Shown: in pieces, positions 1 to 11,900 of the stretch
Layout of the letters: each line of letters starts with the position of its first letter
Numbering within the stretch: position 1 is the first letter of the stretch
Program-made: the position numbers and the translations under genes
Assembly (NCBI GenBank): GCA_020809705.1
Contig: CP085830.1
Span: 5,394,001 to 5,458,000, forward strand
Source of the DNA: Calonectria ilicicola
Taxonomy: Eukaryota; Ascomycota; Sordariomycetes; Hypocreales; Nectriaceae
DNA length: 64,000 nucleotides
Reading direction: 5' to 3'
Notes under the pieces: generated by a model
The model's input: the letters and a program-made list of their open reading frames with translations, nothing else
Database searches by the model: none
Told to the model about the DNA's origin: nothing

Positions 1-1797
1 GCGCCAAGAAATAGAATCGAAAGAACATCCACCAGCATCATTCACAACGCTGTGTCCTAATCTTTTGCAATTTCCAGACTGCTTTCTTCGCTAGCAGCCG
101 GGGTCCTCGCCGTCTCCGTAGTGGTAGCCACCCCCACATCTCAAACCGCGGTCAACTCGACCACTTGCAAAGGCAAGACCTATACCTACAATGAGCTCGC
201 TGGTTATGGATTTGTACCCAGTGCCGCTCGGGACAAGTACGGCGACACCATCAGCCTCGGCTCCTCAATTGCCATAAAAACATGGTCCAAAAAAGGTCCC
301 AAATACGAGGGAACGCTGTATGGGCTGCCAGATCGTGGTTGGAACACAAACGGCACAGTCAATTTCCAACCCCGCATCCACGAATTCACTGTAACCTTGA
401 CCTTGGCTACGGAAGCGACTGTCGACAATCCTTCACCCCCAAACGTTGCTTTTGTCCACGAGGACACCATTTTGCTCAAGGGGCCGGATAGCAAACCTAT
501 GACTGGCCTCGATGCCGACCAGACTGGTGGCTTAAAGTACTCTGGCTTCCCCATCTTACCCGCCGCGACGTATACAGGCGACGGCTTTGGTGGAGAGGGT
601 GAGGGTGGTAAATGCGCCACCCTCGATCCAGAGGCATTGGTGCTCAGTGCCGATGGAGGATTCTGGATCAGTGATGAGTACGGGCCGTACATTTACCATT
701 TTGACAAAACAGGCAAGATGACTTTAGCTGTCGCTCCACCAAACGCAATTCTTCCTCTGCGAAATGGAACCGTGAGGTAGGTTACTGCAGACCATAATCG
801 ATTTAGACACCCACTCACGGCAAATATGCAGTTTTTCGTCAGACAACCCTCCGCTTTATAGCCCAGACCAGGAGCCTGTACCTAAAGATCCCACACAAGG
901 CCGTGCAAACAACCAAGGATTCGAGGGAATGACGGCCAGTCCTGACGGAAAATACCTTTGGGTGCTTCTTCAAAGTGCCACTATCCAAGAAGGCGGCGAC
1001 TCCAAAAAGGATCGCCGGTACACCAGACTATTGCAGTACTCAATTAAAACCAAAAGTCTGGAAATGGGGAGGCCCCAACCCCTGTTTACAAGGCCGAATA
1101 TGTGGTTCCGCTGCCAACTTACACCAACTCCGATGGCAAGCAGCGTGTTGCAGCACAGTCAGAGATGCACTATGTATCCGACACGCAGTTTCTTTTCCTC
1201 CCCAGAGATAACAATAACGGACATGGCCAGGACAGCTCAGAGTCGGTGTACCGGCATGTTGATGTCTTTGACATTTCTACGGCTACGGATGTCAAGGGTC
1301 CGAAACATGATGCTTTTAATACATCGATTGCTAGCTCCGGTGAGTTGAGACCTCAACGTTCCCCAAAAACAGCACTGACACCAATAGATGGTGTTTTAAA
1401 CGACGATATTACGCCTGCCACCGTTTGTTCATTCCTTGACTTTAATGTCAATTCTCAACTTAACCGATTTGGGCTCCATAATGGCGGCGATCAGGATGGA
1501 GCGCTTCTAAATGAGAAATGGGAGGGACTTGCTTTGGTTCATATCGATGAGCAGGACCGCACCGACAAATCCAACGATAATGAGTACTTTTTATTTGCAT
1601 CATCCGATAATGACTTTATCAGTCAAAATGGTACGCCCTTGCTTCCAAACATAATGAATCCAACACTGACTTGGCCAACAGGCTTCATGAACTTTGGCCG
1701 TAATCCGTTTTCAGACGATTCTGGCTATGATCTCGATAATCAAATGCTGGTATTCAGAATCACTCTTCCCAAGGGCAGCAAGCCCCTGGTGGGATAA
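1..1797 (+). CDS. Secreted esterase-like/phytase-like protein, 5' partial
   Basis: This resembles the fungal 'esterase-like activity of phytase' family, secreted beta-propeller-like proteins of poorly known substrate. The first exon lies outside the window: an intron ends at 77 (CTAAT branch, TTTCCAG acceptor) and the frame then encodes a hydrophobic signal-peptide stretch (LLSSLAAGVLAVSVVVA). Family-like blocks follow: GLPDRGWNTNG, LDPEALVLSADGGFWISDEYGP, GFEGMTASPDGKYLWVLLQSA and LNEKWEGLALV. I place introns at 777-831 and 1340-1387 (48 nt, so it also reads through in frame). Between about 1045 and 1080 the frame slips by one base. Adding one A to the AAAA run at 1052-1055 joins the two halves, so the break may be an assembly error. 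The gene ends at 1797 and converges on the transporter gene downstream. The family call rests on motif memory, not a search. Confidence 0.8.
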
Positions 1798-2001
1798 GCA
1801 GGTCAGGGTTCATCGGAAAGTGTCATCTCTCAAATAATTAGCTATTCATTTCTAAACGAAGGGGTATAACCTTTGATACATTCATATTTTAAACAATTCA
1901 TTTATGGATTCAACTCTTTTAATATCCAAATCACGTTTCCAAGTCTATCCAGCATCCAGTAACATTTAATCTGAACCCAATGCAATATACTAATAGAGAA
2001 A

Positions 2002-3541
2002 TCATAGTTTCGTACGGAAATCGTTCAATTTCCCGACAAGAAGAGATCGCCCGGCAAAGAAACAAAGACCAGCCAGAAAGATGATGGCCAGAAATAGACA
2101 CGCCAACGGCTTGGCACCCATATTCTCAAGCATTATGCCACTGAGCGGAATCGATAAAAGCAGGGAGATGCCAACTGCAAAATTTGTAGAACCTGGCCAC
2201 TAAGGTTAGAGTGGCTACAATCCAATTACATCATCGACATACCATAAAATCTAGCGTAATCCTTAGGGTGGCAAGTTTTTCCAGTACAAACTACCTTTAG
2301 TCAGCTTTCTTCTTAGTCATCTTCTGAGAAACTTGCCTGGTGACAGAGCGTAAAATGATCCTGAGCAAAATCCCCATAAAGCAGAGTAAGTATATAAAAG
2401 TGGTTGGGAAGTAGTTCCAAAAGGGATGAGGACAGTAGCCATCAGGATGATGATGACAATCATGACGGAAATCATGACTCTCAAGGCTCCGAATCGGTCG
2501 CCTACGAACCCAATTGTAAAACGACCAACACAAGAGCCTGCTCCCAAAATAGAAAGCAATGTGTAGCCATTTTCGGCAGAGAAGCCCGCCCCTGTAGCAA
2601 TTGTGGGTAAAAGCCCGCCGATTCCAAACACTACAAACTCAACCATGGCGATTCCGACTGTAATGAAGCAAAAGGCGGGCAATTTGAATGCAGAAAGATC
2701 CAGTTTACCATTATCTTTTGGCTTTTGCTCTTGTGCACGATTCGCAATCAGTCGTGGAAACGGCAAGTAGCACAAGAACCCGAGAATTGTGACAACAGCG
2801 ACAACGAGGGCAACAATCCTCATTGACCAGGCCCAGCCGAGTTTTGGGAGAGTGGATCGAAGCATAATGGGGAAGATTATTGAACCAATTGACGTTCCCA
2901 TGACGGCATTGCCTACCGCCAGTCCGCGACGACGTGTAAAGATCTTTCCAACCACCCCAATGGCGGTGACGGCGTCTATTCCGGTCCCTATACTTCCATA
3001 GACACCAAAACAGAGCATGAATTGCCAGTATGTCTTGCACTGCGCCAGCAACAAAAATGTTGTGGTAGTGGTAAGTGCTCCAACAATGGCCAAAACTTGG
3101 GGCCCATAACGATCCAGCCAGGTGCCGATTTTGAAGTTTAGAATCAGGGACAGGAACAAATAGAGTCCACTGACCCATCCAACTTGCCCGACGGAGTAAT
3201 CGCTAAGCTGATTCAAGCTAAGATAGGATTGAATGGTTCCAATTGAAGCCATGAACCCTAACTATGGTGTAAGCGGTTGCCAAGTGAGATCATGGGATGG
3301 ACATACCGAATTAAGGAATGAGAAACAACAAGGAACCCAAGACGCAAAGCCAGGCACCAGCATCCGATTCAATGTCTACTGACTCTGAATCACCCACGTA
3401 TTCTACATCATGAAGGGTGTCAGAATCAGAAGATGGCTCGGAGTAGATTGTGATCTGAGCCCCTGGTTTCGTTTCTGGCGTAGGCTCAGGCAAAGGTTGC
3501 ATTGGAGTCGCTGACTGCTTTTCCATTACTTTTTCGTACAA
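2002..3541 (-). pseudogene. MCT-type major facilitator transporter with one internal stop
   Basis: A fungal monocarboxylate-porter-like MFS protein of about 464 residues: a hydrophilic acidic N-terminus, then twelve-helix-type sequence containing GTWLDRYGPQ, FTRRRGLAVGNAVMGTSIG and GRFTIGFVGDRFG, and a family-typical end with TGKTCHPKDYARFYG and SGIMLENMGAKPL. Four exons were rebuilt: 3541-3307, 3257-2337, 2290-2243 and 2192-2002. Their sum is divisible by three. The middle intron (2291-2336) has a GC-AG border with the strong donor CAG/GCAAGT. At 3311-3313, six bases before the first donor, the frame reads TAA exactly where homologues normally have one residue between FLIP and FGFM. Everything after it is intact. 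Nonsense mutation, sequencing error or readthrough are all possible. The substrate cannot be told from the sequence. Confidence 0.75.
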
Positions 3542-4631
3542 ATTGGATTACTCTCACGCAACTACGAATCTCATCCAAGAATACCGGCATGGTTCCTTTT
3601 CTATCTATCGACTGTTCGTGACACACCAGCAACTTCTTTAGGGCACGCCCAAGACTTGCCATTTGGGAAGTTTGGTCGAGAACGCCCATGGCTGGTCAAT
3701 TTCCAGGCCCACAGCTCGTCAATTCCATTTGTAGCAGCTCAGATGAGCGCAGATCCACATATCGCTGTATCGTCGTGTGCCGATTGGCTCATGTACCCAG
3801 TCTCATCAGACCGATTTGGTTAGCAGTTCTCGGCGATGCGGCTAGTGACGGCCATCGAATGACGAGATCCACTGCATCCAAAAATTCCTGGATCGGAGCC
3901 ACAGTTTTGTTCTCGTGAGAGTCAGAGGTTGACACGATACGTAATACGATATGAAATTTTGAGTCAAGTCTAAACAACAGATCAGTATCGTTGCTTATTT
4001 TGATGTCTTGGTTCGGGATGACACCACGTGCGCACATTGAGGTGATGGAGTGGTTGGTGCGGCTACCCTATAATGGAAATTCACCACACAAAAATTTCTA
4101 GGAGTCATTCCAAGTAAAAGTGAGCCAAGATATTATGACATGGTGGGATTTTAAAAAGAAAAAAAATATGAAATACACAAATCCACAGCACCCGAATTCT
4201 CACGATCCCCGTAACTCAATACGACCGTCTTTAATTGTCGATCTGTTAAAGGGCGTCCGCGATTATTGACCCAACATTCATTCATTGGAACAGTCAATGA
4301 CTAACTTAGTCCTTGTGGTATTAATTATTATGTATTAGTTTTAACTATTAACCAAGTACCGCTTTTCCCAAGAGGCATTGATATTTGTAGAAGGAAATTT
4401 TACAATTGTTGTCCCTTGTTGTGATATGGTGGGGATGACGATTATCGGTGGGTATTATGCTGGGCTCTATGACAAGAATTCTACACCTTATGTCCAAGCT
4501 AATGCTTTACGATGCCGTGTTTAAAGCACATCTATCAATGTGTAACAATATTTTTGACGACAAAAACCCCATACTCAACAAACAGTCACTTCATTGGATC
4601 AGCGATTAGGGGCAGCGCGTAAAGCGTCTCG
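3542..4631. other. Intergenic stretch without supported gene
   Basis: Upstream of the transporter and downstream of the Lys/Cys-rich gene. The short open frames here show no splice-supported extension or recognisable motif. The stretch from 4140 to 4560 is moderately AT-rich. I see no RNA gene or repeat. Confidence 0.5.
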
Positions 4632-5582
4632 CTACCGCAAGTTCTTCACAATCTCCTGTATCCTCAACTCCTTTTCGCTCTTGACGTGTCGAATTCCGAC
4701 GAATTTAAATACTTTCGGGGCTGCCTGTATCTCGGCAGCCGTTTTGTGGTCGTAACCAGAAAACACAGTCTCCCGAGGAATCTTCAACTTGATGTACTTG
4801 TTGCTAATGAAGACAATGGATATATCGGAGCCTTCCTGGCACTTTAACTTGACAGGAGTTAGACTTGCTTTCTCTGGAAGGTCACATTCGTCGAGCCCAA
4901 TGCAGGTGCAGCCATCTAGGTAAATCTGCAAGTGAAGCAAACGGGTTTCGGGGCATGACTTGCAGGTCCTCAGGCAGGTCATGGTGTGGGGTTCTATCCA
5001 GTCAATGTCTAGTCTTTTTCTGCCATACGGGTCGAGATAACAGTGCTCGACATGATCAACGGAGAATAGGTCAAAGCACGTAGAGGTTGAGAGATCAAGA
5101 AGAGTAATCTCTCCCCTCTTTGTAGCTTTTTTGAAAGAGCGATAAGCCGCTTTGACTTCGTCTTGCTTTGCTTGCGCCACTGGTCGATTTTTTTGACGAC
5201 CTTCTTCATCCGCTCGCTTCTCATCCAACTTGCACCTTTTTACCTCGTCACGCTTTTCTTTGAGCTCGTAATACCAATCAGCGTCAGGTCCATCGTAAGA
5301 CCTCGTGCTTGCGTGGTCTTCGTGGTAGAAGCATTTGCAGTCTTCATCTTCGCACTCATATTCCTCGCAAGAGCACTCAACATCTTCGAGTTCTGAAAGA
5401 TCCTCTTCAAAATCTCGCCAATTTGGCGACTTGCCGTGGGGATGCGGAAACTTGCTTGTTATTCGATAGTACCATTTAGGTAGAGGGCGCTTTTTGGACT
5501 TGTTACGCAGCTCATGACGCGACTTTTCGACGCGCGAAGCCTTGGGTCGCAGGGCGTCTGGCTGCTTTTTGGATTTGCCCAT
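4632..5582 (-). CDS. Unknown Lys- and Cys-rich protein (316 aa)
   Basis: A single uninterrupted exon encodes 316 residues; I do not recognise the family. Residues 1-45 are strongly basic (GKSKKQPDALRPKASRVEK and further K/R pairs), which could serve as a nuclear or RNA/DNA-binding tail. Residues about 60-95 are acidic with a tight cysteine cluster (CSCEEYECEDEDCKC), and a second cysteine group (CLRTCKSCPE) lies near residue 205. The middle (about 105-160) is charged and helix-prone. No signal peptide or membrane segment is visible. The gene is divergent from the NACHT-ankyrin gene, with start codons only 330 bp apart, so shared control is likely. Some fungal NLR genes are paired with an adjacent effector gene, but whether that holds here is inference. 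Confidence 0.7.
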   Translation of the reverse strand: MGKSKKQPDALRPKASRVEKSRHELRNKSKKRPLPKWYYRITSKFPHPHGKSPNWRDFEEDLSELEDVECSCEEYECEDEDCKCFYHEDHASTRSYDGPDADWYYELKEKRDEVKRCKLDEKRADEEGRQKNRPVAQAKQDEVKAAYRSFKKATKRGEITLLDLSTSTCFDLFSVDHVEHCYLDPYGRKRLDIDWIEPHTMTCLRTCKSCPETRLLHLQIYLDGCTCIGLDECDLPEKASLTPVKLKCQEGSDISIVFISNKYIKLKIPRETVFSGYDHKTAAEIQAAPKVFKFVGIRHVKSEKELRIQEIVKNLR

Positions 5583-5911
5583 TGCGTGAAGGTGAAGTTT
5601 GGGTGCTAAGATGGGTCACACACCGCGCCAAAGCGACACGTCAGAAATGAAAATGAGGTAGATGCATGCTGCAACACGGGCCGGACTACCTGTCTCAACT
5701 GTCCTGCTCTCAACGACTTGTTGGCAATCTCGCTTCGCAAGCCATCTGGAATAGTCACGTGACGCCATCTCAACAGACCCCCACTCTGATCATGGCTTGG
5801 TGTAAGCAGTTTAGTTGCTGGCTGCCTAAAGCGCCGATAATGACATGGTACCATTTACACCATCATCATCTTTGGACAATTTAGTTCCACAAATGATTAC
5901 AAATTTTCAGG
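5583..5911. promoter_or_regulatory. Divergent promoter region, with probable 5' intron of the NLR gene
   Basis: This 329-bp interval separates the starts of two divergent genes and must hold both promoters. On the plus strand an ATG at 5792 is followed by a GTGTAAGC donor at 5800 and a TTTTCAG acceptor ending at 5910. Splicing joins this ATG in frame to the ATG at 5912 and adds three residues (MAW). The interval may therefore contain a 111-nt intron; its 5' part would be leader. Confidence 0.45.
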
Positions 5912-8900
5912 ATGCCGAAATCAACCAATACTGCGGACGAGTATGAAGTGGTCGACCACACTGATACAGCCTTGAGCCCAGAAGTACTTGCTAGGATCCG
6001 TGAGTGGCTAGAGCCAACAGACTACCTGGCCGATTCTGGTGAATTTCGTCGTCACCTCTTGTCGCAGGCCCCAGGCACAGGTCTTTGGATCTGTGAGACG
6101 GAAGAGTATAAAAAATGGCACGATTCACCAGATCACGGTAGCCTCTGGATCAAGGGCGTCCCCGGGGCTGGCAAGTCGGTCACGGCCGCTTCCATTATCC
6201 AGCATCTGCGCGCGACTGAAGATTGCCCAGTGCTCTTCTTCTTCTTTCGAAATATTGTCGCTGCCAATTTTTCTCCTCGTGCTCTCATTCAGGACTGGCT
6301 TGCCCAATTGCTGCCGCATTCTCCCAAGCTGCAGTTTGCTCTCCAGTCCCGTCTTGATACCAATCTGGCTGAAGTATCGGACAATGATCTGATTCAACTC
6401 TTCCTTGACGGAATTTCATGTGTTCCAAAGCTGTACTGCGTTGGAGATGCACTTGATGAAATGACCACTGAGAATAGACCATTTCTTGACCTCTTGAATC
6501 GCTTGGCCACTTACCGACCTCGCTCGCTCAAGCTGCTCATGACAAGCAGGCCGAAACAGTATCTTCAGAGTGCCCTCAGAGACTCGTCAATAGTCCACAT
6601 CAGCCTTCAACAACAACTGGTGGATAGAGACATCATGTCCTATCTAAATCATCGATTTGATATTGCACCAAAATCCGCCATTCAGCAAGAGGGCAGGCAA
6701 CAGATTATCAACATGGTCGCGGAGAGATCCCAGGGCCTATTCCTGTATGCCAAGCTAACCATGGATCAAGTGGAAGCTTCACTGCTATCCGACACCCCAG
6801 TGGACATTGCTCTTCTCGAGGAATCCCTGCCTGTAGGCCTGGAGCAGATATACACCAGTGTTCTAGCCAAGCAGCGCACGGAACATGGAATCACAACAGA
6901 AGTCCAGGTGCTAGTCCTTGAAGCAGTCACTCACGCATCTCGACCGCTGCGACTGTATGAATTGGCAAGCCTCATTCAATGCGTCTATCCCAATGTCCCA
7001 GCACCGCAAGGTTTCAAAACCTTGATCGCCACGTGCTGTGGACCATTGGTGGAAATCCTGGAAGACGAGACTCTCCAGGTCATTCACCACTCGTTTACTG
7101 AATTCTTGCGAGGAGATGGCCGCAAAGTTCAAACTGAGGCTGACTCGCACGAGCTTCCGATCATCAATTCAAAAAAGGCACACAAGAGGATGGCTATTCA
7201 TAGTCTTCAGTACCTTCAGTCGGGTTCCCTGCTCCTCGAAGATGAGAGGTCTGGCAACTTGGTCGTAAAGCCATCTGTTACATACATACAGCCTCGTCAT
7301 AAAATTGACACGAGGGAAGAGAGCCACAGACATTCCATGGGAATTAAGACCGAACGGGATGCATTCAATTACCGCGAAGCACGCTTGATCCATCCATTTC
7401 TTGGTTATGCCCTGCAGAATTGGTCCTATCACGCTAGTCATTATGACGAGCAAGATGAGGAGATTTTCGCTGCCATTACTGAATTCCTGAATCCTGACAG
7501 TTTGGCTTTCAGGCGATGGCTTGTTCTGCAGTGGGGTTCAACCTCGAAAACCAGAGAGAGCAACGAGGGTATTCCAACAGCGCTTCACATCGCTGCATTT
7601 GCCGGACTTTCTGAGCTTACTTCTAGGCTGGTGGAGCAAGGTTCATCTGTTTCTGCTCTGGACGCTCAAGAACGCATCCCATTGCATTGGGCAGCAGCAA
7701 ATGGGCACGCAAAAGTCGCCTCCCTTCTTATCCAGAATGGTAGCGATCCAAACTGCGAGGATGGGCGTGGTCTAAAACCCATTCACCTCGCGGCCAAAAA
7801 GAATCACGCCTCAGTGGTGACGACGCTTCTCGAAGCTGGCGTTGAGCCAGACACCATCAAGACAAAAGAGGACCATGCGGGATATCTCTTGGGTGGTGAG
7901 ACGATGACCAAGGGCGAGTGCGCGATTCTTTACGCCAGCCAAGGTGGACACACAGAAACCGTCGTTGCAATGATTCCGTTTTGCAAACCGGACATATTGG
8001 TGCAGCTTCTGTGCGAGTGTTGCCGGTTCGGGCGCACAGATGCCGTCTTGGCTATACTTGGTCATTCAACCATCTCAGCTGATGCTACATACCGCGGAGG
8101 CACCGCGTTGTACTTTGCGTGTGGCGTGGCTAATGTAAAGTGCGTTGAAGCCCTCATTGATCGCGGTGCGGATGTGAGCAAAACGTCAGAACATGAGCCG
8201 CGACGATCAAGGTGCGGCGGCTCTTTTCAAAAAGGAACGCTTACAGCACCAATTCATCGCATTGTCTCGGCCTGGAACAGTGACAACCATTCACAGTGTC
8301 TGGCCATATTCCGTATGCTGATCAAAGCTGGTGCTGATTTGGAGCAAAGAGACGGCCTTGGCAACACGCCTTTGCTTCTGGCGGCTGGTGCTTCTGGGAG
8401 CAGAGGGGGCCGAGGCTCCATTCACATACCTGCGCTGCAAGCCTTGCTAGAGGCAGGGTCTGATGCCAAACAGACTCACGAAAACGGCGACACACCCCTG
8501 CACCTAGTGCTCTCCCTTTATCGCGACCCAGAGGCTGTGCAGCTTCTCATCGAGCATGGAAGTGATCCAAATCAATTGGGCTTCCGAGGGGTGTCAGCTT
8601 TGCACGCGAGTCTGATTCAAACTGGGATGATAAGGGGGTTAGAAAACACCGAGAAAATCGTCAACTACTTGCTTGATCATGGTGCCGACCCGAATCTGGC
8701 CGACAAGCATGGATATACTGCAGTTCATCATGCCATGAAAGCGGGGGTGAATGTGTTTAAGCTACTCCTTTCAAGATGCAACGATGAGTCGGTCAAACAA
8801 CGATGCTGGTTTATGCTGACATCGGTGCGTACTATTGGGGAATTTACTACTTTTCTTGAAATACTGCTGGCCGAGGGCATACAAATCGATAGCAGAAATA

Positions 8901-11900
8901 AGCAAGGCCGCACCCTTTATCTTTGTAGCCTTTCTTACAGGGACAGACTGGATGTCCTCCGCGAACACGGAGCGTCTACGGATGTTGTTGACAGCAAGGG
9001 AAACAACGCTTTACACATTCTTTGTCAATCTGGAACCAAGCGTGAAATGTTGGAAAAGTTCATCGCCGACGGGGTGGATCCGCTCGTCAAAAACGACAAC
9101 GGAGATACCCTCCTTCACCATCTAGCCTCGAGATACAACAAGGAGCGGCAGATGGCAGAAGATGTCCGCTGGCTTGTCAGTCTAGGTATCCCCGTCAATG
9201 CTGTGAATCATCAAGGATCGACTGCTATGCACTTGTCTCAAAAGTCCACGAATAGCTATGGGAGTTTTCACTGCGATCTTGAAGAAGTCCATTTTGTAGA
9301 TGCCATTAATGGGAGGAAGGAGATCGATTTCGAAATTGGCGACAAGAATGGATTGACTGTTTTGCACAAGGCAGTCATGTGGTCTGGCTTGGAAGTGGAA
9401 ACGTTGGTGGCCGCGGGTGCGGACCTGAGTTTCTTGACTCCTGATTCGCAAAACGTGCTGCATCTTGCTTGCCGCGCTCGAAAACCCGACATTGTTTGCC
9501 AGATATTGAGTCGACTAGGGTCGTTGGATCTGAATCAAAAGGATGACTTTGGCAGGACGCCGCTTCACTATGCTTGTGCCTCTGGCGAGGCAGAATCAGT
9601 AGCGCTGCTTCTCAAGCATGGTGCTGATGCACACGCCGTCGACCTGGCTAGTCGCAGTTGCCTCCACGCCTGTGCAGAATTTAAAACAGAGCAATGCCTA
9701 TGGAATATCCACACCCAAAAGCACCAAGGACTTCGAGGCCCACCAGCAGATCCCTTCCGGCCGGACGCTTCGCGATCTATTAATAGCTATTATGAAGAGC
9801 CCTGGTACCAACGGCAATATGGCGAGTCGAAATCCGGGATGCATCGCAGCTTTTTTCCTCAGATTGTTACAATTGTCGAGTTGCTTCTAGATGAAGACGT
9901 TGACCCTGCCTCCACGGACAAATCCAAGCGCACTGCTCTGCAGATAGCTCTCGATGTAGGCTGTGTTGAAGTGATTGAGGCATTTGCCGCCGATGACGAT
10001 TTGGTTTGCAAAGCCACAAAGAATTTGGAAAAGAATCACAAAGACACAGGAGTTGTGGAGGAGAAGCGGCAGCAGATTAAGACTCGAATGGCTTTGACGA
10101 GACCGAGGTCTGCGTTGCCCATGTTGGGCCAAGACGAGTCTACCTATGCGCAGGCGTTGAAGCACTCGTTTCAGTATCTGGACCTTGTTACTTTTGAAGA
10201 TGCCGTCAAGCTCACGGGCGACGCATTTGCGGCCAATCCAGATGACATTTTACATTACTGTCTTTTGGAAAACTTGATGAAACCCAGTCAACTGCGTCTG
10301 GCTGAAAGTGCATCTCAATTGGTGCTGCATTTCAGTTCATATGAAACCCTCAAAGACAAGCTTGCGCCGCCAGAGCGCCCGTGGAGGGACGATCAACATA
10401 CAGTGTATTGGACTGCGCTTCAGCTGGCATGCCAATGGTCGGAACCCAACCTGCTAATGTTGCAACTCCTCGTGGAAAAGCTTCATGTTGACGTCAACGC
10501 ACAATCCATGGCTTTCAAAAAGATGTATCTCAAAAACGAAACCAAAATAGACGTTTCCCTTGGTGAAACTGCACTTCATGTAGTCGCATCGGCAGACCAC
10601 TGGTGGCAAATTGAAGCAACTAAATATTTGATTGCTAATGGAGCCGTCATTAATGCCCAAGATGAATATGGTCAAACTCCACTGCATATAGCCGCCAGTG
10701 GACTGCGGAGGGATCGCGATGCCACAAGAGGGTTTCGTGGGTTTTGGAGGCTTCATGTTGTGCGGCTTCTTCTCGCTCACGGGGCTGATCCGAATTTGTT
10801 GGACAATAAAGGTTTCTCGCCTCTCCACAATGCATCGAATGCGCCCGACATAATGGTGGAGTTGCTTCGCAGTGGTGCAAATACCACTCTCGGGGACCGA
10901 AGCCCTCTGTTCATGGCCATTCGCGATCAAAATCTCGCGGCATTGGAGGTTCTTCTGGATCACGGGGTTAGTGTTGACTCCGTTGATGAAAAGATTCACA
11001 GTCGACATGTTCATTATACCCTAACGGAGTCGCGAAAAGTCTATGCAGTCTTGTGCGCTGCCTTTGCCCAGAAACTAAACAGCCGAGTTTTGAACTCGGC
11101 ACCTTTGCTCCGCGTCCTCATCGAGCGCGGTGCCAATTTGTATGCGCCGCTGAATGAAAAGGAAACCCTGCTTCACTTCTTATTCGAGTATCCCGACTAC
11201 GACGCCATCACCACGTTGCTGGAAGAATCGTGTGCGTCACGGATTGATTTCGACAGTCGCGATCAACAAGGCCGTACTGTTTTGATGGCTGCTTGTGGCA
11301 TGCGTCAAACTCTGCCTCGAAGTGAGCACTTGGTAGCTCCGCCCCTGCGCGTCTTGGACTGTGGCGCGAATGCCTCGTTGGTTGACAATGAAGGAAAGAC
11401 GGCACTGCATCACCTGTTGCAAAATGATGGGATATCTGATGAAATTCTCGCCAAGTTCATCAACCGGGACGAGGTTAAATCGACGCTACTTGTCAAGGAC
11501 AATGCTGGATTTACGCCGCTTCACTATGCACTTCGCAGTTTGCGCCCTGAAATCTGCAATCTGCTGCTGTCAAAGGGTGCTAATCTGCTGGAAGCTGATC
11601 CAAACGGTCTCACTGCTCTGCACTACATTGCAAAGAAATGTCTGCAACGTGACAGAGCGGTGGCCTTTCCTGGACGTATAAACGTGACACTTTTAGAAGA
11701 CTATTTTGAGCAGTGTTTGGCACTTTGGGATAGATTTATTGCCAAAGGAGGTTTGTTGAACGTACCGGACAACGATGGCAACACTCCTCTCCTGACATAT
11801 TTATCGTCCTGCATTCATCGGTCTAGCTTGACTAGGACATGCCATGTTGATCACTACGACAAACTGTTTCCATCCAACAGCGGCGTTGATGTGTTTGCCG

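Noticed and set aside
204..692. 162-codon minus-strand frame opposite the phytase-like gene
   Set aside because: It is antisense to a well-supported coding exon and shows no domain; it reflects codon bias on the other strand.
1052..1080. A 16-nt micro-intron explaining the frame break in the first gene
   Set aside because: Such an intron is far below the size of any other here and would lack a branch point; a one-base run error is simpler.
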